A stretch of 22,618 nucleotides of DNA from NCBI RefSeq assembly GCF_937999985.1, contig NZ_CALLDG010000091.1, positions 1 to 22,618 on the forward strand, written 5' to 3'. Position numbers and translations under genes: made by a program. Positions 6,364-13,191 of this stretch are shown in pieces. The notes under the pieces are model-generated. The model was given only the letters and a program-made list of their open reading frames with translations. It made no database searches and was not told the DNA's origin. Positions within the stretch are counted from its first letter, which is position 1, and each line of letters opens with the position of its first letter. The stretch comes from an uncultured Corynebacterium sp. (GTDB lineage Bacteria; Actinomycetota; Actinomycetes; Mycobacteriales; Mycobacteriaceae).

Positions 6364-8220
6364 TCACTCGATCATGCGGACTGCCATGGGCTGCATGCCG
6401 CCCCAGCGCACGTCGGAGATCTTAACGACATCACCGGACTGCGGGGCCTCGATCATCTTGCCGTCACCCAGGTACAGGGCGACGTGGCCTGGCCAGAACA
6501 GCATGTCGCCGCGCTTGGCCTCAGAGGAAGGAACCTGCTTGCCGGCCGTGTACTGGTAGCCCGAGTAGTGCTGCAGCTCGATGCCCACGCCGTAGAATGC
6601 GTACATCATCAGGCCGGAGCAGTCGAAGCCGACCTTGTTGTAGTCGCCGTGCGCGTCGGCTACACCGCCGTCGCGGATGCCCTTGGTCGGGCCGTGGAAG
6701 TTGCCGCCGCCCCATGCGTAGGGCAGGCCCAGCTGGCTTTCGGCGCGCTTGATGACGCGCTCGATCTTCTCTTCGGCGGTGCCGGAGGTATCGGGGCTGC
6801 TCGGGTCCAGGGCGTCGGCGATGGCCTCAGCCGGGTTCTCTGGAGTCTCCGGGGTTTCCGGGGTAACGGCCTCGTCCGGAGTTTCGGGGGCCTCAGGAGT
6901 TTCGGTTGCTTCCTCGGTTTCCGGAGCTGTGGGGGTCTCCGGGGTCTCCTGCGCCGCCGGTGCGGTGCTGGTGCCGCCGCCCATGGCGCGGTCATACTCC
7001 TGGCCTGCGGTTTCGCGGCCCGCACGCGCGGCGGCAGCCACGGCGCCATCCGGGTTTCCGGACAGCGCGGTGGTGAAGCCAGCCATCAGCGCGGACTCGC
7101 CGGCCTTGCGCAGGCCGTCGAGGGCTGCCTGGCGCTGGTCATCGCCGCTGGCGTTCAGGTCGTAGGAAGACTGCAGCTCTGCCGGGAGCTCCGGCAGGCC
7201 TGCCGGGTTGCCGAGGGAGCCCTGTGCCGGGGACTCGTCGGACTGGTCGGACTGGTCGGACTCAGTGGACTCGTTAGCCTCAGCCGGCTGAGCTTTCTCA
7301 GTGTTCTCAGTGTTCTCAGTGTTCTCAGTGTTTTCGGTGGAGTCCCCAGTGGACTGAGTCTCCTCCGCTGGAGTCTCCTGGGCCTTATCTTCGGCGTCCT
7401 CGGCCTTCTCGGTCTTCTCGACCTTTGCGCCAGCGTTCTCGGCTGCCTTCTCGGCGACCTTGCGCTTGTCCCAGCTAGAAGCCTCCGGGTGAGTGTTGGT
7501 GAAGGTCTCCACGGCGGCGCGAGCCTCGCGCAGTGCCTTCTCCGCCTTCGACTTCTCACCGAGCAGGCGCTTGTACTCCTTCTGCTTCTCGGCGAGGGTC
7601 TTCTGGGAGTTGTCCAGCGTGTTGCGCGCGGTGTTGTACTTGCTTACCGCGTCGTCAACGGCGGAGTTCGCCTTGTCGCGGGAGTCTCGCAGCGAGGACT
7701 CCTCGTTGGCGTTTTGGGTACGCGCCAGGTCGAGGCGGTCGACCTCGTCCTTCTGCTTCTTGGAGGCTGCGTCGATGTAGGAGGACCGATCGAGCGTGTC
7801 ACCAACCGCGTCGCTGCCGCCGGCAGCCAGGTTCACGGCAGAAGCGTCGCCACCCTGGGCGTAGGCGGAACGCGCGATGTCGTTCAGCTTCGCCTGTGCC
7901 TTGGTTACCTCGGTGTCGGAATCCTTGAGGCGACCGCGTGCGTCCACGACCTTGTCCTGGGCCGTTTGGGCGGCGGACTGGCTGTTGACGAGGTCGACGC
8001 GGGCCTTGTTGGCATCTTCTCGCAGCGAGCCCATGAGCGTCTCCATCTCGGAAACCTGGGACTTGGCGCGAGAAACCTGGCCGACAAGGTCGGCCAGGAA
8101 GCTTTCGACGGTGCGCTTGTCGTCGGCCTGGGCGACCATTGTCGTCGACTGCAGCGTCACTCCAGCGGTCACTGCGACGGCCAGCACCGTTCGCTTACGG
8201 CTTTGTGGTCGTGGTGTCAC
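6364..8220 (-). CDS. ripA: Secreted NlpC/P60 peptidoglycan endopeptidase, RipA-like
   Basis: A 618-residue cell-wall hydrolase expected to cleave the D-Glu-(meso)Dap stem-peptide bond at the septum, helping daughter-cell separation. I choose the GTG at 8218-8220: AGGAG lies 8 nt upstream, and the product then starts with a normal signal peptide (RKR, hydrophobic core, cleavage after AQA near residue 32). A longer open frame upstream has no such signal. Residues about 33-250 form the coiled-coil region typical of RipA-type proteins. A long linker rich in Thr, Glu and Pro (about 260-500) contains tripeptide TEN and SDQ repeats. The C-terminal NlpC/P60 domain has Cys534 (FDCSGLMMY), His579 (GHVALYLGD) and Glu591; the 12-residue His-Glu spacing matches the RipA triad. 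C. glutamicum carries a homologous gene next to acn. Confidence 0.92.
   Translation of the reverse strand: MTPRPQSRKRTVLAVAVTAGVTLQSTTMVAQADDKRTVESFLADLVGQVSRAKSQVSEMETLMGSLREDANKARVDLVNSQSAAQTAQDKVVDARGRLKDSDTEVTKAQAKLNDIARSAYAQGGDASAVNLAAGGSDAVGDTLDRSSYIDAASKKQKDEVDRLDLARTQNANEESSLRDSRDKANSAVDDAVSKYNTARNTLDNSQKTLAEKQKEYKRLLGEKSKAEKALREARAAVETFTNTHPEASSWDKRKVAEKAAENAGAKVEKTEKAEDAEDKAQETPAEETQSTGDSTENTENTENTENTEKAQPAEANESTESDQSDQSDESPAQGSLGNPAGLPELPAELQSSYDLNASGDDQRQAALDGLRKAGESALMAGFTTALSGNPDGAVAAAARAGRETAGQEYDRAMGGGTSTAPAAQETPETPTAPETEEATETPEAPETPDEAVTPETPETPENPAEAIADALDPSSPDTSGTAEEKIERVIKRAESQLGLPYAWGGGNFHGPTKGIRDGGVADAHGDYNKVGFDCSGLMMYAFYGVGIELQHYSGYQYTAGKQVPSSEAKRGDMLFWPGHVALYLGDGKMIEAPQSGDVVKISDVRWGGMQPMAVRMIE
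7231..7275 (-). repeat. 9-bp imperfect tandem repeat in ripA linker (SDQ-type)
   Basis: Five consecutive 9-nt units related to GGACTGGTC (plus strand), the second and third identical. They encode Ser-Asp-Gln/Glu-type tripeptides in the disordered linker of the RipA-like protein. As the unit is a multiple of three, gain or loss would change linker length without a frameshift. Confidence 0.8.
7295..7339 (-). repeat. 9-bp tandem repeat in ripA linker (TEN-type)
   Basis: Four perfect copies of TTCTCAGTG (7295-7330) followed by a degenerate fifth (TTTTCGGTG). They encode consecutive Thr-Glu-Asn triplets. This is a typical slippage-prone minisatellite that keeps the reading frame. Confidence 0.88.
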
Positions 8221-8412
8221 GATCGATTCTCCTGGTGTTTTAACAACTGGCTTTGAAGCGAGCGAAACCCTCGGTCCAGCTGGCCGCACTTCCCCATGCG
8301 ATCAGTACAGGTCCCGTCGGGTGAATCTCAAAAATCACTTCGAGATCAACTCGTTTCAAAAGTTGACACTGGGAACCCTAGAGCACACAAGTCAAGGCCG
8401 TAAACTTTTTCA

Positions 8413-8430
8413 CCATGAATCCCATGAATC
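8413..8430. repeat. Perfect 9-bp direct repeat in the ripA upstream region
   Basis: CCATGAATC occurs twice head to tail (8413-8421, 8422-8430). It lies between the MtrA-like repeat and the ripA start. The role is unknown; it could be a tandem protein-binding site. Confidence 0.7.
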
Positions 8431-8436
8431 GCACTA

Positions 8437-8450
8437 GTCACATAAGTAAC
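8437..8450. promoter_or_regulatory. MtrA-box-like direct repeat upstream of ripA
   Basis: GTCACATAAGTAAC is a direct repeat of GTNAC with a 4-nt spacer, the arrangement reported for the response regulator MtrA in actinobacteria. MtrA is known to control ripA in mycobacteria and cell-wall hydrolase genes in C. glutamicum. Assignment is by motif match only. Confidence 0.5.
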
Positions 8451-8474
8451 GGCAATTGCCTTGACCTGCGAATA

Positions 8475-8490
8475 GTAACGGAAAAGTTAC
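8475..8490. promoter_or_regulatory. GTAAC/GTTAC inverted repeat upstream of ripA
   Basis: GTAACGGAAAAGTTAC is a perfect 5-bp inverted repeat with a 6-nt spacer, adjacent to the GlxR site and overlapping the candidate TACTAT -10 box (8472-8477, minus strand). It may be a further MtrA-type element, as the half-site GTAAC matches the one at 8446-8450. Confidence 0.35.
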
Positions 8491-8493
8491 AAG

Positions 8494-8509
8494 TGTGATT
8501 TATGTCACA
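8494..8509. promoter_or_regulatory. GlxR (CRP-type, cAMP) binding site upstream of ripA
   Basis: TGTGATTTATGTCACA matches the corynebacterial GlxR consensus TGTGANNTANNTCACA at every defined position. It lies 274 bp before the ripA start codon and about 110 bp downstream of the DUF6676-like gene. With the TACTAT hexamer (8472-8477, minus) as -10, the site would be centred roughly 36 bp upstream of the transcription start, close to a class II activator position. Confidence 0.85.
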
Positions 8510-8621
8510 TTTACGAGCGTGTAGGCGTGTCGTATTGCACTACCTGTAGGAAGCCCCCGTTTTTCTAGATTCACCCTTAAGGTTAGTCAATCCCCCAGGC
8601 TTGACTATTTTAAACCGTTAT

Positions 8622-9149
8622 CTACTTCCGCTTGGTCTGCAGCTTTGATAACGAAGCAATTACGGCCGCCACGGCCACTGCTAGGACCACTCCCACGTTG
8701 GCCAGACCGGTTGGAGCCTCATACCCTGCCGCCTGGTTGAGGAACTCCTGCGTCGCCTCCGGGTGACTGTTGGCGCCAGAGAGAGCCTTGTAGTTCGATT
8801 CGATGGCGTAGCGCGACAGATTCTCCGACACTGCCGCCGCCTGACTCGGGGACTTCAGGATCACCGTGTCAGCGTCCGTGCCGTCGAGCACTTTTTGCGC
8901 GACGTCGCGCAGATTGTTGTGGCGCTCCCCGTCCTGATTGATATAGCCGATCTTTAGGGTGCCTATTTTGGACGCCGACTCTCCCCCCTCGGTCGCCTCA
9001 ACCACATCGTTGAGACTCTTGGATAAGCCGGCCGATCCAGACTCCACCTCGGTTGGGAAATCTTCGGCGACGAAGACTGAGGCGTCATTAAGAGAGGCAA
9101 TGAGCTGCGCAACGTCGTCCGAAGGGGCGGGGTTAGGCGTATCTGTCAT
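8622..9149 (-). CDS. Rv1476/DUF6676-like tail-anchored membrane protein
   Basis: A 175-residue protein with one hydrophobic segment at the C-terminus (about 147-167) followed by a basic tail (SKLQTKRK), so it is tail-anchored or has its N-terminal part facing outward. It has no signal peptide. Residues about 64-122 form an alpha/beta region (LKIGYINQDGERHNNLRDVA through DTVILKSPSQAAAVSE) that resembles the soluble part of TPM-type proteins. Position supports the assignment: in mycobacteria the small membrane protein Rv1476 lies between acn and ripA, as this gene does here. Its function is unknown; a role in envelope biology alongside ripA is inferred. No Shine-Dalgarno sequence precedes the ATG; a TAAAAA hexamer 6 nt upstream hints at a leaderless start. 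It is divergent from acn over 225 bp. Confidence 0.85.
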   Translation of the reverse strand: MTDTPNPAPSDDVAQLIASLNDASVFVAEDFPTEVESGSAGLSKSLNDVVEATEGGESASKIGTLKIGYINQDGERHNNLRDVAQKVLDGTDADTVILKSPSQAAAVSENLSRYAIESNYKALSGANSHPEATQEFLNQAAGYEAPTGLANVGVVLAVAVAAVIASLSKLQTKRK

Positions 9150-9171
9150 GGGATGTTTTTAGCACCGAAAG

Positions 9172-9183
9172 AGGGGTGGGGGT
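9172..9183 (+). promoter_or_regulatory. Candidate RamA-type G-run sites upstream of acn
   Basis: AGGGGT followed immediately by TGGGGGT fits the RamA half-site pattern of four to six G flanked by A/C/T and T/C. RamA is reported as an activator of acn in C. glutamicum. The pair lies about 65-75 bp upstream of the predicted acn transcription start and close to the divergent DUF6676-like gene. G-runs are common by chance, so this is tentative. Confidence 0.4.
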
Positions 9184-9217
9184 ATTGGCGACACGCTTAA
9201 ACCTGCAGGATTCGCAG

Positions 9218-9233
9218 CAGGACAATCGTACTG
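9218..9233. promoter_or_regulatory. AcnR operator in the acn promoter
   Basis: CAGGACAATCGTACTG is an imperfect palindrome matching the C. glutamicum AcnR motif, as I know it CAGNAC-N4-GTACTG, at every fixed position. It ends 1 nt before the candidate -10 box, so bound AcnR would block RNA polymerase; the same placement (about -28 to -11) is described for C. glutamicum. The cognate repressor gene is at 12301-12870. Confidence 0.85.
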
Positions 9234-9234
9234 T

Positions 9235-9240
9235 TAAAAT
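9235..9240 (+). promoter_or_regulatory. acn -10 box
   Basis: TAAAAT immediately follows the AcnR operator. Transcription would start near 9246-9248, giving a 5' leader of about 128 nt before the GTG. No good -35 is visible, which suggests dependence on an activator. Confidence 0.6.
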
Positions 9241-9374
9241 TTTTAGTGACGTCGCGGCAAGAATGCTGCCACAATGGTAAGCAGAGCCTCCGCCGCGGGC
9301 GGCAGTCCCGTGCGTGGCGGCGACCACATCGACGACGACATTTCGACTAAGAGAAGAGATTAAAGGAGCTCACT

Positions 9375-12185
9375 GTGGCTGAAAGCATCAACTCCTTCGA
9401 TTCCAAGAGCACTCTGCAGGTCGGCGAGAAGTCCTATGACTACTTCGCGCTGGACGCCGTGCCGGGAATGGAGAAGCTTCCCTACTCCCTGAAGGTTCTC
9501 GGCGAGAACCTGCTGCGCAACGAGGATGGTAAGAACATCACTCGCGAGCACATCGAGGCCATCGCCAACTGGGATCCTTCCGCAGAGCCCAATTTCGAGA
9601 TCCAGTTCACCCCGGCCCGCGTTATCATGCAGGACTTCACCGGCGTGGCCTGCATCGTTGACCTGGCCACAATTCGTGACGCCGTGGTTGCCCTGGGTGG
9701 CAACGCAGACGACGTTAACCCGCTGAACCCGGCTGAGATGGTCATCGACCACTCCGTGATCATCGAGGCATTCGGTAACGCCGACGCTCTGGAGAAGAAC
9801 GTCGAGATCGAGTACCAGCGCAACGACGAGCGCTACAAGTTCCTGCGCTGGGGCACCGGCGCCTTCGAGAACTTCCGCGTGGTTCCTCCGGGAACCGGCA
9901 TCGTCCACCAGGTGAACATCGAGTACCTGGCCCGCTCCGTATTCGACAACAACGGCCTGGCTTACCCGGACACCTGTGTTGGTACCGACTCCCACACCAC
10001 CATGGAAAACGGCCTGGGCATCCTGGGCTGGGGTGTCGGCGGCATCGAGGCTGAGGCTGCAATGCTCGGCCAGCCGATCTCCATGCTGATCCCGCGCGTC
10101 GTTGGCTTCAAGCTGACCGGCGAGATCCCGGCTGGCGTTACCGCCACCGACGTCGTACTGACCATCACCGACATGCTGCGCCAGCACGGCGTGGTCGGCA
10201 AGTTCGTCGAGTTCTACGGCAAGGGCGTTGGCGAGCTGCCGCTGGCCAACCGCGCAACCATCGGTAACATGTCCCCGGAGTTCGGCTCCACCGCGGCTAT
10301 GTTCCCGATCGACGAAGAAACCGTGAAGTACCTGGAGCTGACCGGCCGCGACCAGGAGACCCTGGATCGCGTCGAGGCTTACGCCAAGGCGCAGGGTATG
10401 TGGCTGGACCCGGAGAAGGAAGTCGAGTACTCCGAGTACCTCGAGCTGGATCTGTCCACCGTCGTTCCCTCCATCGCCGGCCCGAAGCGTCCGCAGGATC
10501 GCATCGAGCTGAACGACTCCAAGGCACAGTTCCGCAAGGACCTGCACAACTACGTCGACGCCGACGCTTCTGCCTCCACCCCGGACTTCGACGCAGAGGG
10601 CCCGGCAACCGAGAACACTTCTGCCCAGGGTGCCGGCACCCCGGCATCCGCTGCTGATGCGAAGGGCAACATTCCTTCCGCAGCTGCAGGCGCAGAGGGT
10701 CGTCCGTCCAACCCGGTCACCGTCAACTACAACGGCGAGGACATCGAGCTGGACCACGGTATGGTTGCCATCGCTTCCATCACGTCCTGCACCAACACCT
10801 CCAACCCGTCCGTCATGGTCGGCGCTGGCCTGCTGGCACGCAACGCTGCTGCCAAGGGCCTGAAGTCCGCACCGTGGGTTAAGACCTCCATGGCACCGGG
10901 CTCCCAGGTTGTTAACGGCTACTACGAGAAGGCGGGCCTGTGGAAGGACCTGGAGGCCATGGGCTTCTACCTGGTCGGCTACGGCTGCACCACCTGTATC
11001 GGTAACTCCGGCCCGCTGCCGGAGGAGATCTCCGCAGGTATCAACGAGGGCGACCTGGCCGCCACCGCTGTCCTGTCCGGTAACCGTAACTTCGAGGGTC
11101 GCATCAACCCGGACGTCAAGATGAACTACCTGGCCTCCCCGATCCTGGTTATTGCCTACGCGATCGCCGGCACGATGGACTTCGACTTCGAGACTCAGCC
11201 GCTGGGTCAGGACCAGGATGGCAACGATGTCTTCCTGAAGGACATCTGGCCGTCCACCGAGGACATCGAGGAAGTTATCGCTTCCTCCATCACCAAGGAC
11301 CTGTACGCCGAGGACTACGCAAACGTCTTCGAGGGCGACGAGCGCTGGCGCTCCCTGGAGGTTCCGTCCGGCAAGACCTTCGACTGGGATCCGAAGTCCA
11401 CCTACATCCGCAAGGCTCCGTACTTCGACGGCATGAGCAAGGAGCCGGAGGACGTCAACGACGTCAAGGGCGCACGCGTCCTGGCTCTACTGGGCGACTC
11501 CGTGACGACCGACCACATCTCCCCTGCTTCCACCATTAAGCCGGGCACCCCGGCTGCTCAGTACCTGGATGCAAACGGTGTGGAGCGCAAGGACTACAAC
11601 TCCCTGGGCGCACGTCGTGGTAACCACGAGGTCATGGTTCGCGGTACCTTCGCTAACATCCGCCTGCAGAACCAGCTGCTCGACGGTGTTTCCGGCGGCT
11701 ACACCCGCGACTTCACCCAGGAGGGCGGCCCGCAGTCCTTCATCTACGACGCTGCTATGAACTACCAGAAGGAGAACACTCCGCTGGTCGTTCTGGGTGG
11801 TAAGGAATACGGCACCGGCTCCTCCCGTGACTGGGCTGCTAAGGGCACCCTGCTGCTGGGCGTGAAGGCTGTTATCGCCGAGTCCTTCGAGCGTATCCAC
11901 CGCTCCAACCTGATCGGCATGGGCGTTGTCCCGCTGCAGTTCCCGGAGGGTGAGTCCTGGAAGTCCCTGGGCATCGAGGGCACCGAGACCTTCGACATCG
12001 AGGGCATTGAGGAGCTCAACAACGGCTCTACCCCGAAGACCGTCAAGGTAACTGCCACCAAGGAGAACGGCGAGAAGATTGAGTTCGACGCCGTGACCCG
12101 CATCGATACCCCCGGTGAGGCAGACTACTACCGCAACGGCGGCATCCTGCAGTTCGTTCTGCGCAACATGATGTCCGGCAAGTAG
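9375..12185 (+). CDS. acn: Aconitate hydratase (aconitase A)
   Basis: A 936-residue TCA-cycle enzyme converting citrate to isocitrate through cis-aconitate, and in related organisms also taking part in the methylcitrate cycle. It starts at a GTG (9375-9377) with AGGAG 6 nt upstream. The three [4Fe-4S] ligands are Cys472 (SITSCTNTSNP), Cys538 and Cys541 (GCTTCIGNSGP). Other conserved segments include HQVNIEYL, DSHTTMENGLGILGWGVGG, the GDSVTTDHISPA start of the swivel domain and GKEYGTGSSRDWAAKG. Residues about 396-446 form an Ala/Ser/Gly-rich linker typical of actinobacterial enzymes. By eye, leucine is almost always CTG and lysine AAG, as in highly expressed genes. The upstream region carries an AcnR operator over the promoter; acnR follows downstream behind a hairpin. 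Confidence 0.98.
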   Translation: MAESINSFDSKSTLQVGEKSYDYFALDAVPGMEKLPYSLKVLGENLLRNEDGKNITREHIEAIANWDPSAEPNFEIQFTPARVIMQDFTGVACIVDLATIRDAVVALGGNADDVNPLNPAEMVIDHSVIIEAFGNADALEKNVEIEYQRNDERYKFLRWGTGAFENFRVVPPGTGIVHQVNIEYLARSVFDNNGLAYPDTCVGTDSHTTMENGLGILGWGVGGIEAEAAMLGQPISMLIPRVVGFKLTGEIPAGVTATDVVLTITDMLRQHGVVGKFVEFYGKGVGELPLANRATIGNMSPEFGSTAAMFPIDEETVKYLELTGRDQETLDRVEAYAKAQGMWLDPEKEVEYSEYLELDLSTVVPSIAGPKRPQDRIELNDSKAQFRKDLHNYVDADASASTPDFDAEGPATENTSAQGAGTPASAADAKGNIPSAAAGAEGRPSNPVTVNYNGEDIELDHGMVAIASITSCTNTSNPSVMVGAGLLARNAAAKGLKSAPWVKTSMAPGSQVVNGYYEKAGLWKDLEAMGFYLVGYGCTTCIGNSGPLPEEISAGINEGDLAATAVLSGNRNFEGRINPDVKMNYLASPILVIAYAIAGTMDFDFETQPLGQDQDGNDVFLKDIWPSTEDIEEVIASSITKDLYAEDYANVFEGDERWRSLEVPSGKTFDWDPKSTYIRKAPYFDGMSKEPEDVNDVKGARVLALLGDSVTTDHISPASTIKPGTPAAQYLDANGVERKDYNSLGARRGNHEVMVRGTFANIRLQNQLLDGVSGGYTRDFTQEGGPQSFIYDAAMNYQKENTPLVVLGGKEYGTGSSRDWAAKGTLLLGVKAVIAESFERIHRSNLIGMGVVPLQFPEGESWKSLGIEGTETFDIEGIEELNNGSTPKTVKVTATKENGEKIEFDAVTRIDTPGEADYYRNGGILQFVLRNMMSGK

Positions 12186-12213
12186 GGAATAACTCCTTAT
12201 AAGCCTGGCATGA

Positions 12214-12265
12214 GGCGGTGGCCGGCGCCCTCTTCCCCACGGGGAGAGAAGCGCGGGTCACCGCC
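12214..12265 (+). terminator. Hairpin between acn and acnR (terminator or attenuator)
   Basis: The outer stem pairs GGCGGTG (12214-12220) with CACCGCC (12259-12265). The inner hairpin pairs CTCT-CCCC (12230-12238, one T bulged) with GGGGAGAG (12241-12248). It is followed by a short TTTGTG run. The weak U-tract suggests partial termination, which would let some transcripts continue into acnR, or an mRNA-stabilising 3' end for acn. Confidence 0.55.
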
Positions 12266-12300
12266 TTTGTGCTCTCATACAACTCAACGAGGTTAACCAG

Positions 12301-12870
12301 ATGCCCAAAGTAAGCGACACGGACCTGGCAGAGCGGAAGGTCGAGATCCTGTCCGGCGCGCGCCACTGCTTCGCTACCTACGGCTACGACGGCGCAACCG
12401 TCGCCCGGTTGGAAGAAGCCATCGGCAAGTCCCGCGGCGCGATCTTCCACCATTACGGCAACAAGGATCAGCTGTTTCTCGAGGTTGCTCACGAGGACAT
12501 GCGCAAGATGGCCGAACTAGCGGCCGACGAGGGCCTTATCGGCGCTATTCGTGCCCTTGTCAAGTCAAATGACTTGACAGATTGGTGGGGTATGCGGGTG
12601 GAAATCACCCGCCGGGTGAACATCGACCCCTGCTTCGCGGCCAAGTGGGAGCTGGATCAGCTGGCACTGCGCGAAACCGTGCGTACCCGCCTGCGGGAGC
12701 AGCGCGCCAGCGGGCGAATCCGCAAGGACGTGGAGGTAGAGACGATAGCCCAGACGTTAGAGCTGGTGCTCGAGGGTGTGCTCGGACGGCTTGCCCAGCG
12801 CCAGGGCACCGAGGGGCTATCCGACGCGCTGGACTTCGTAGAAAGCGCTCTGCGTTCCCCCGGACATTAG
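12301..12870 (+). CDS. acnR: TetR-family repressor of aconitase
   Basis: A 189-residue TetR-type regulator. The N-terminal DNA-binding domain spans about 13-60, with the recognition part GKSRGAIFHHYGNKDQLF (42-59), nearly identical in pattern to C. glutamicum AcnR; the rest is the helical ligand/dimerisation domain. In C. glutamicum AcnR represses acn and responds to citrate/aconitate-type ligands and iron. The operator expected for it is present at 9218-9233. A GAGG ribosome-binding site precedes the ATG by 8 nt. It lies 115 bp after acn, separated by a hairpin. The coding sequence contains a perfect 10-bp inverted repeat at 12558-12579, unusually A+T-rich for the gene. Confidence 0.94.
   Translation: MPKVSDTDLAERKVEILSGARHCFATYGYDGATVARLEEAIGKSRGAIFHHYGNKDQLFLEVAHEDMRKMAELAADEGLIGAIRALVKSNDLTDWWGMRVEITRRVNIDPCFAAKWELDQLALRETVRTRLREQRASGRIRKDVEVETIAQTLELVLEGVLGRLAQRQGTEGLSDALDFVESALRSPGH
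12558..12579. repeat. Perfect 10-bp inverted repeat inside acnR
   Basis: Arms TGTCAAGTCA (12558-12567) and TGACTTGACA (12570-12579) are separated by AA. It lies wholly within codons of acnR for LVKSNDLTD. A perfect 10-bp arm pair is rare by chance in a few hundred bases and looks like an operator or an mRNA hairpin. Confidence 0.85.
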
Positions 12871-12888
12871 GCTGTCCAACCCGGTGAG

Positions 12889-12894
12889 TAGCAT
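12889..12894 (+). promoter_or_regulatory. Candidate -10 box for the leaderless ACT-domain gene
   Basis: TAGCAT fits TANNNT and lies 7 nt before the ATG at 12902, which has no Shine-Dalgarno sequence. This would give the ACT/UPF0210 pair its own promoter within the 31-bp gap after acnR. Confidence 0.4.
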
Positions 12895-12901
12895 GTAGTG
12901 C

Positions 12902-13171
12902 ATGATCGCAATCATGACCGTCACCGGGCTGGACCACACCGGAATCATCGCCGCCGTGTCCACCGCCCTGGCCGAGCTAGACGTCAACATCCTCAACGTC
13001 TCCCAGACCATCATGGACGACTACTTCACCATGATCCTGCACGTTCGTATCGACGACTCCCAGCACGGGATCGCCGACGTGCAGGACCGAATGGCGGAGG
13101 TCGAGAAGCGGGAGAAGCTCGTCATCCGAGTGCAGTCGGAGGCCATTTTCTCCGCCATGCACGACGTGTAA
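12902..13171 (+). CDS. ACT domain-containing protein, UPF0237 family
   Basis: An 89-residue protein made of one ACT domain (beta-alpha-beta-beta-alpha-beta): MTVTGLDHTGIIAAVSTAL (5-23) is the first strand, turn and helix, with the glycine at the ligand-binding turn. ACT domains bind amino acids or similar small molecules. Such single-ACT proteins are encoded next to UPF0210 in many Gram-positive bacteria and archaea, and the same pair is seen here with a 20-bp gap. It may sense a ligand for its partner; no reaction is known. An alternative start is the second ATG (12914). No ribosome-binding site is visible; a TAGCAT box 7 nt upstream suggests leaderless translation. Confidence 0.92.
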   Translation: MIAIMTVTGLDHTGIIAAVSTALAELDVNILNVSQTIMDDYFTMILHVRIDDSQHGIADVQDRMAEVEKREKLVIRVQSEAIFSAMHDV

Positions 13172-13191
13172 GGGTTCTGGAGGGTTAAACA

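Larger units (their letters stand above)
8221..8621 (-). promoter_or_regulatory. 400-bp ripA upstream region without a gene
   Basis: This stretch separates the stop of the DUF6676-like gene from the GTG of ripA, both on the minus strand. It is more A+T-rich than its surroundings between about 8330 and 8620. It contains a GlxR site (8494-8509), two GTNAC-type repeats (8437-8450 and 8475-8490), a perfect 9-bp direct repeat (8413-8430), and on the minus strand a TACTAT hexamer (8472-8477) that could be a -10 box with the GlxR site just upstream. The last ~180 nt before ripA would be a long 5' leader able to form small hairpins (for example CGAG...CTCG near 8258-8272). I see no convincing small gene or known riboswitch in it. 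Confidence 0.6.

Noticed and set aside
6334..8256. A 640-codon open frame on the plus strand opposite ripA
   Set aside because: It is the antisense of a verified NlpC/P60 gene; its product is repetitive leucine/glycine-rich sequence without domains, as expected from reversed GC-rich codons.
8221..8289. Longer RipA N-terminus starting at 8289
   Set aside because: The GTG at 8220 has AGGAG upstream and begins a clean signal peptide; the longer form would bury it.
8221..8400. c-di-AMP (ydaO-type) riboswitch before ripA
   Set aside because: Such elements occur before cell-wall hydrolase genes in actinobacteria, but I could not find the conserved ydaO blocks in the right order on the minus strand; the GGGTGAATC present near 8319 is on the wrong strand.
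8578..8594. DtxR-box-like sequence (TTAAGGTTAG...)
   Set aside because: Only about 11 of 17 positions fit the DtxR consensus, and it lies downstream of the DUF6676-like gene and far from the ripA start.
9360..10757. A 465-codon minus-strand open frame across acn
   Set aside because: Mirror of strongly biased acn codons; no start signals or domain, and the aconitase frame is unambiguous.
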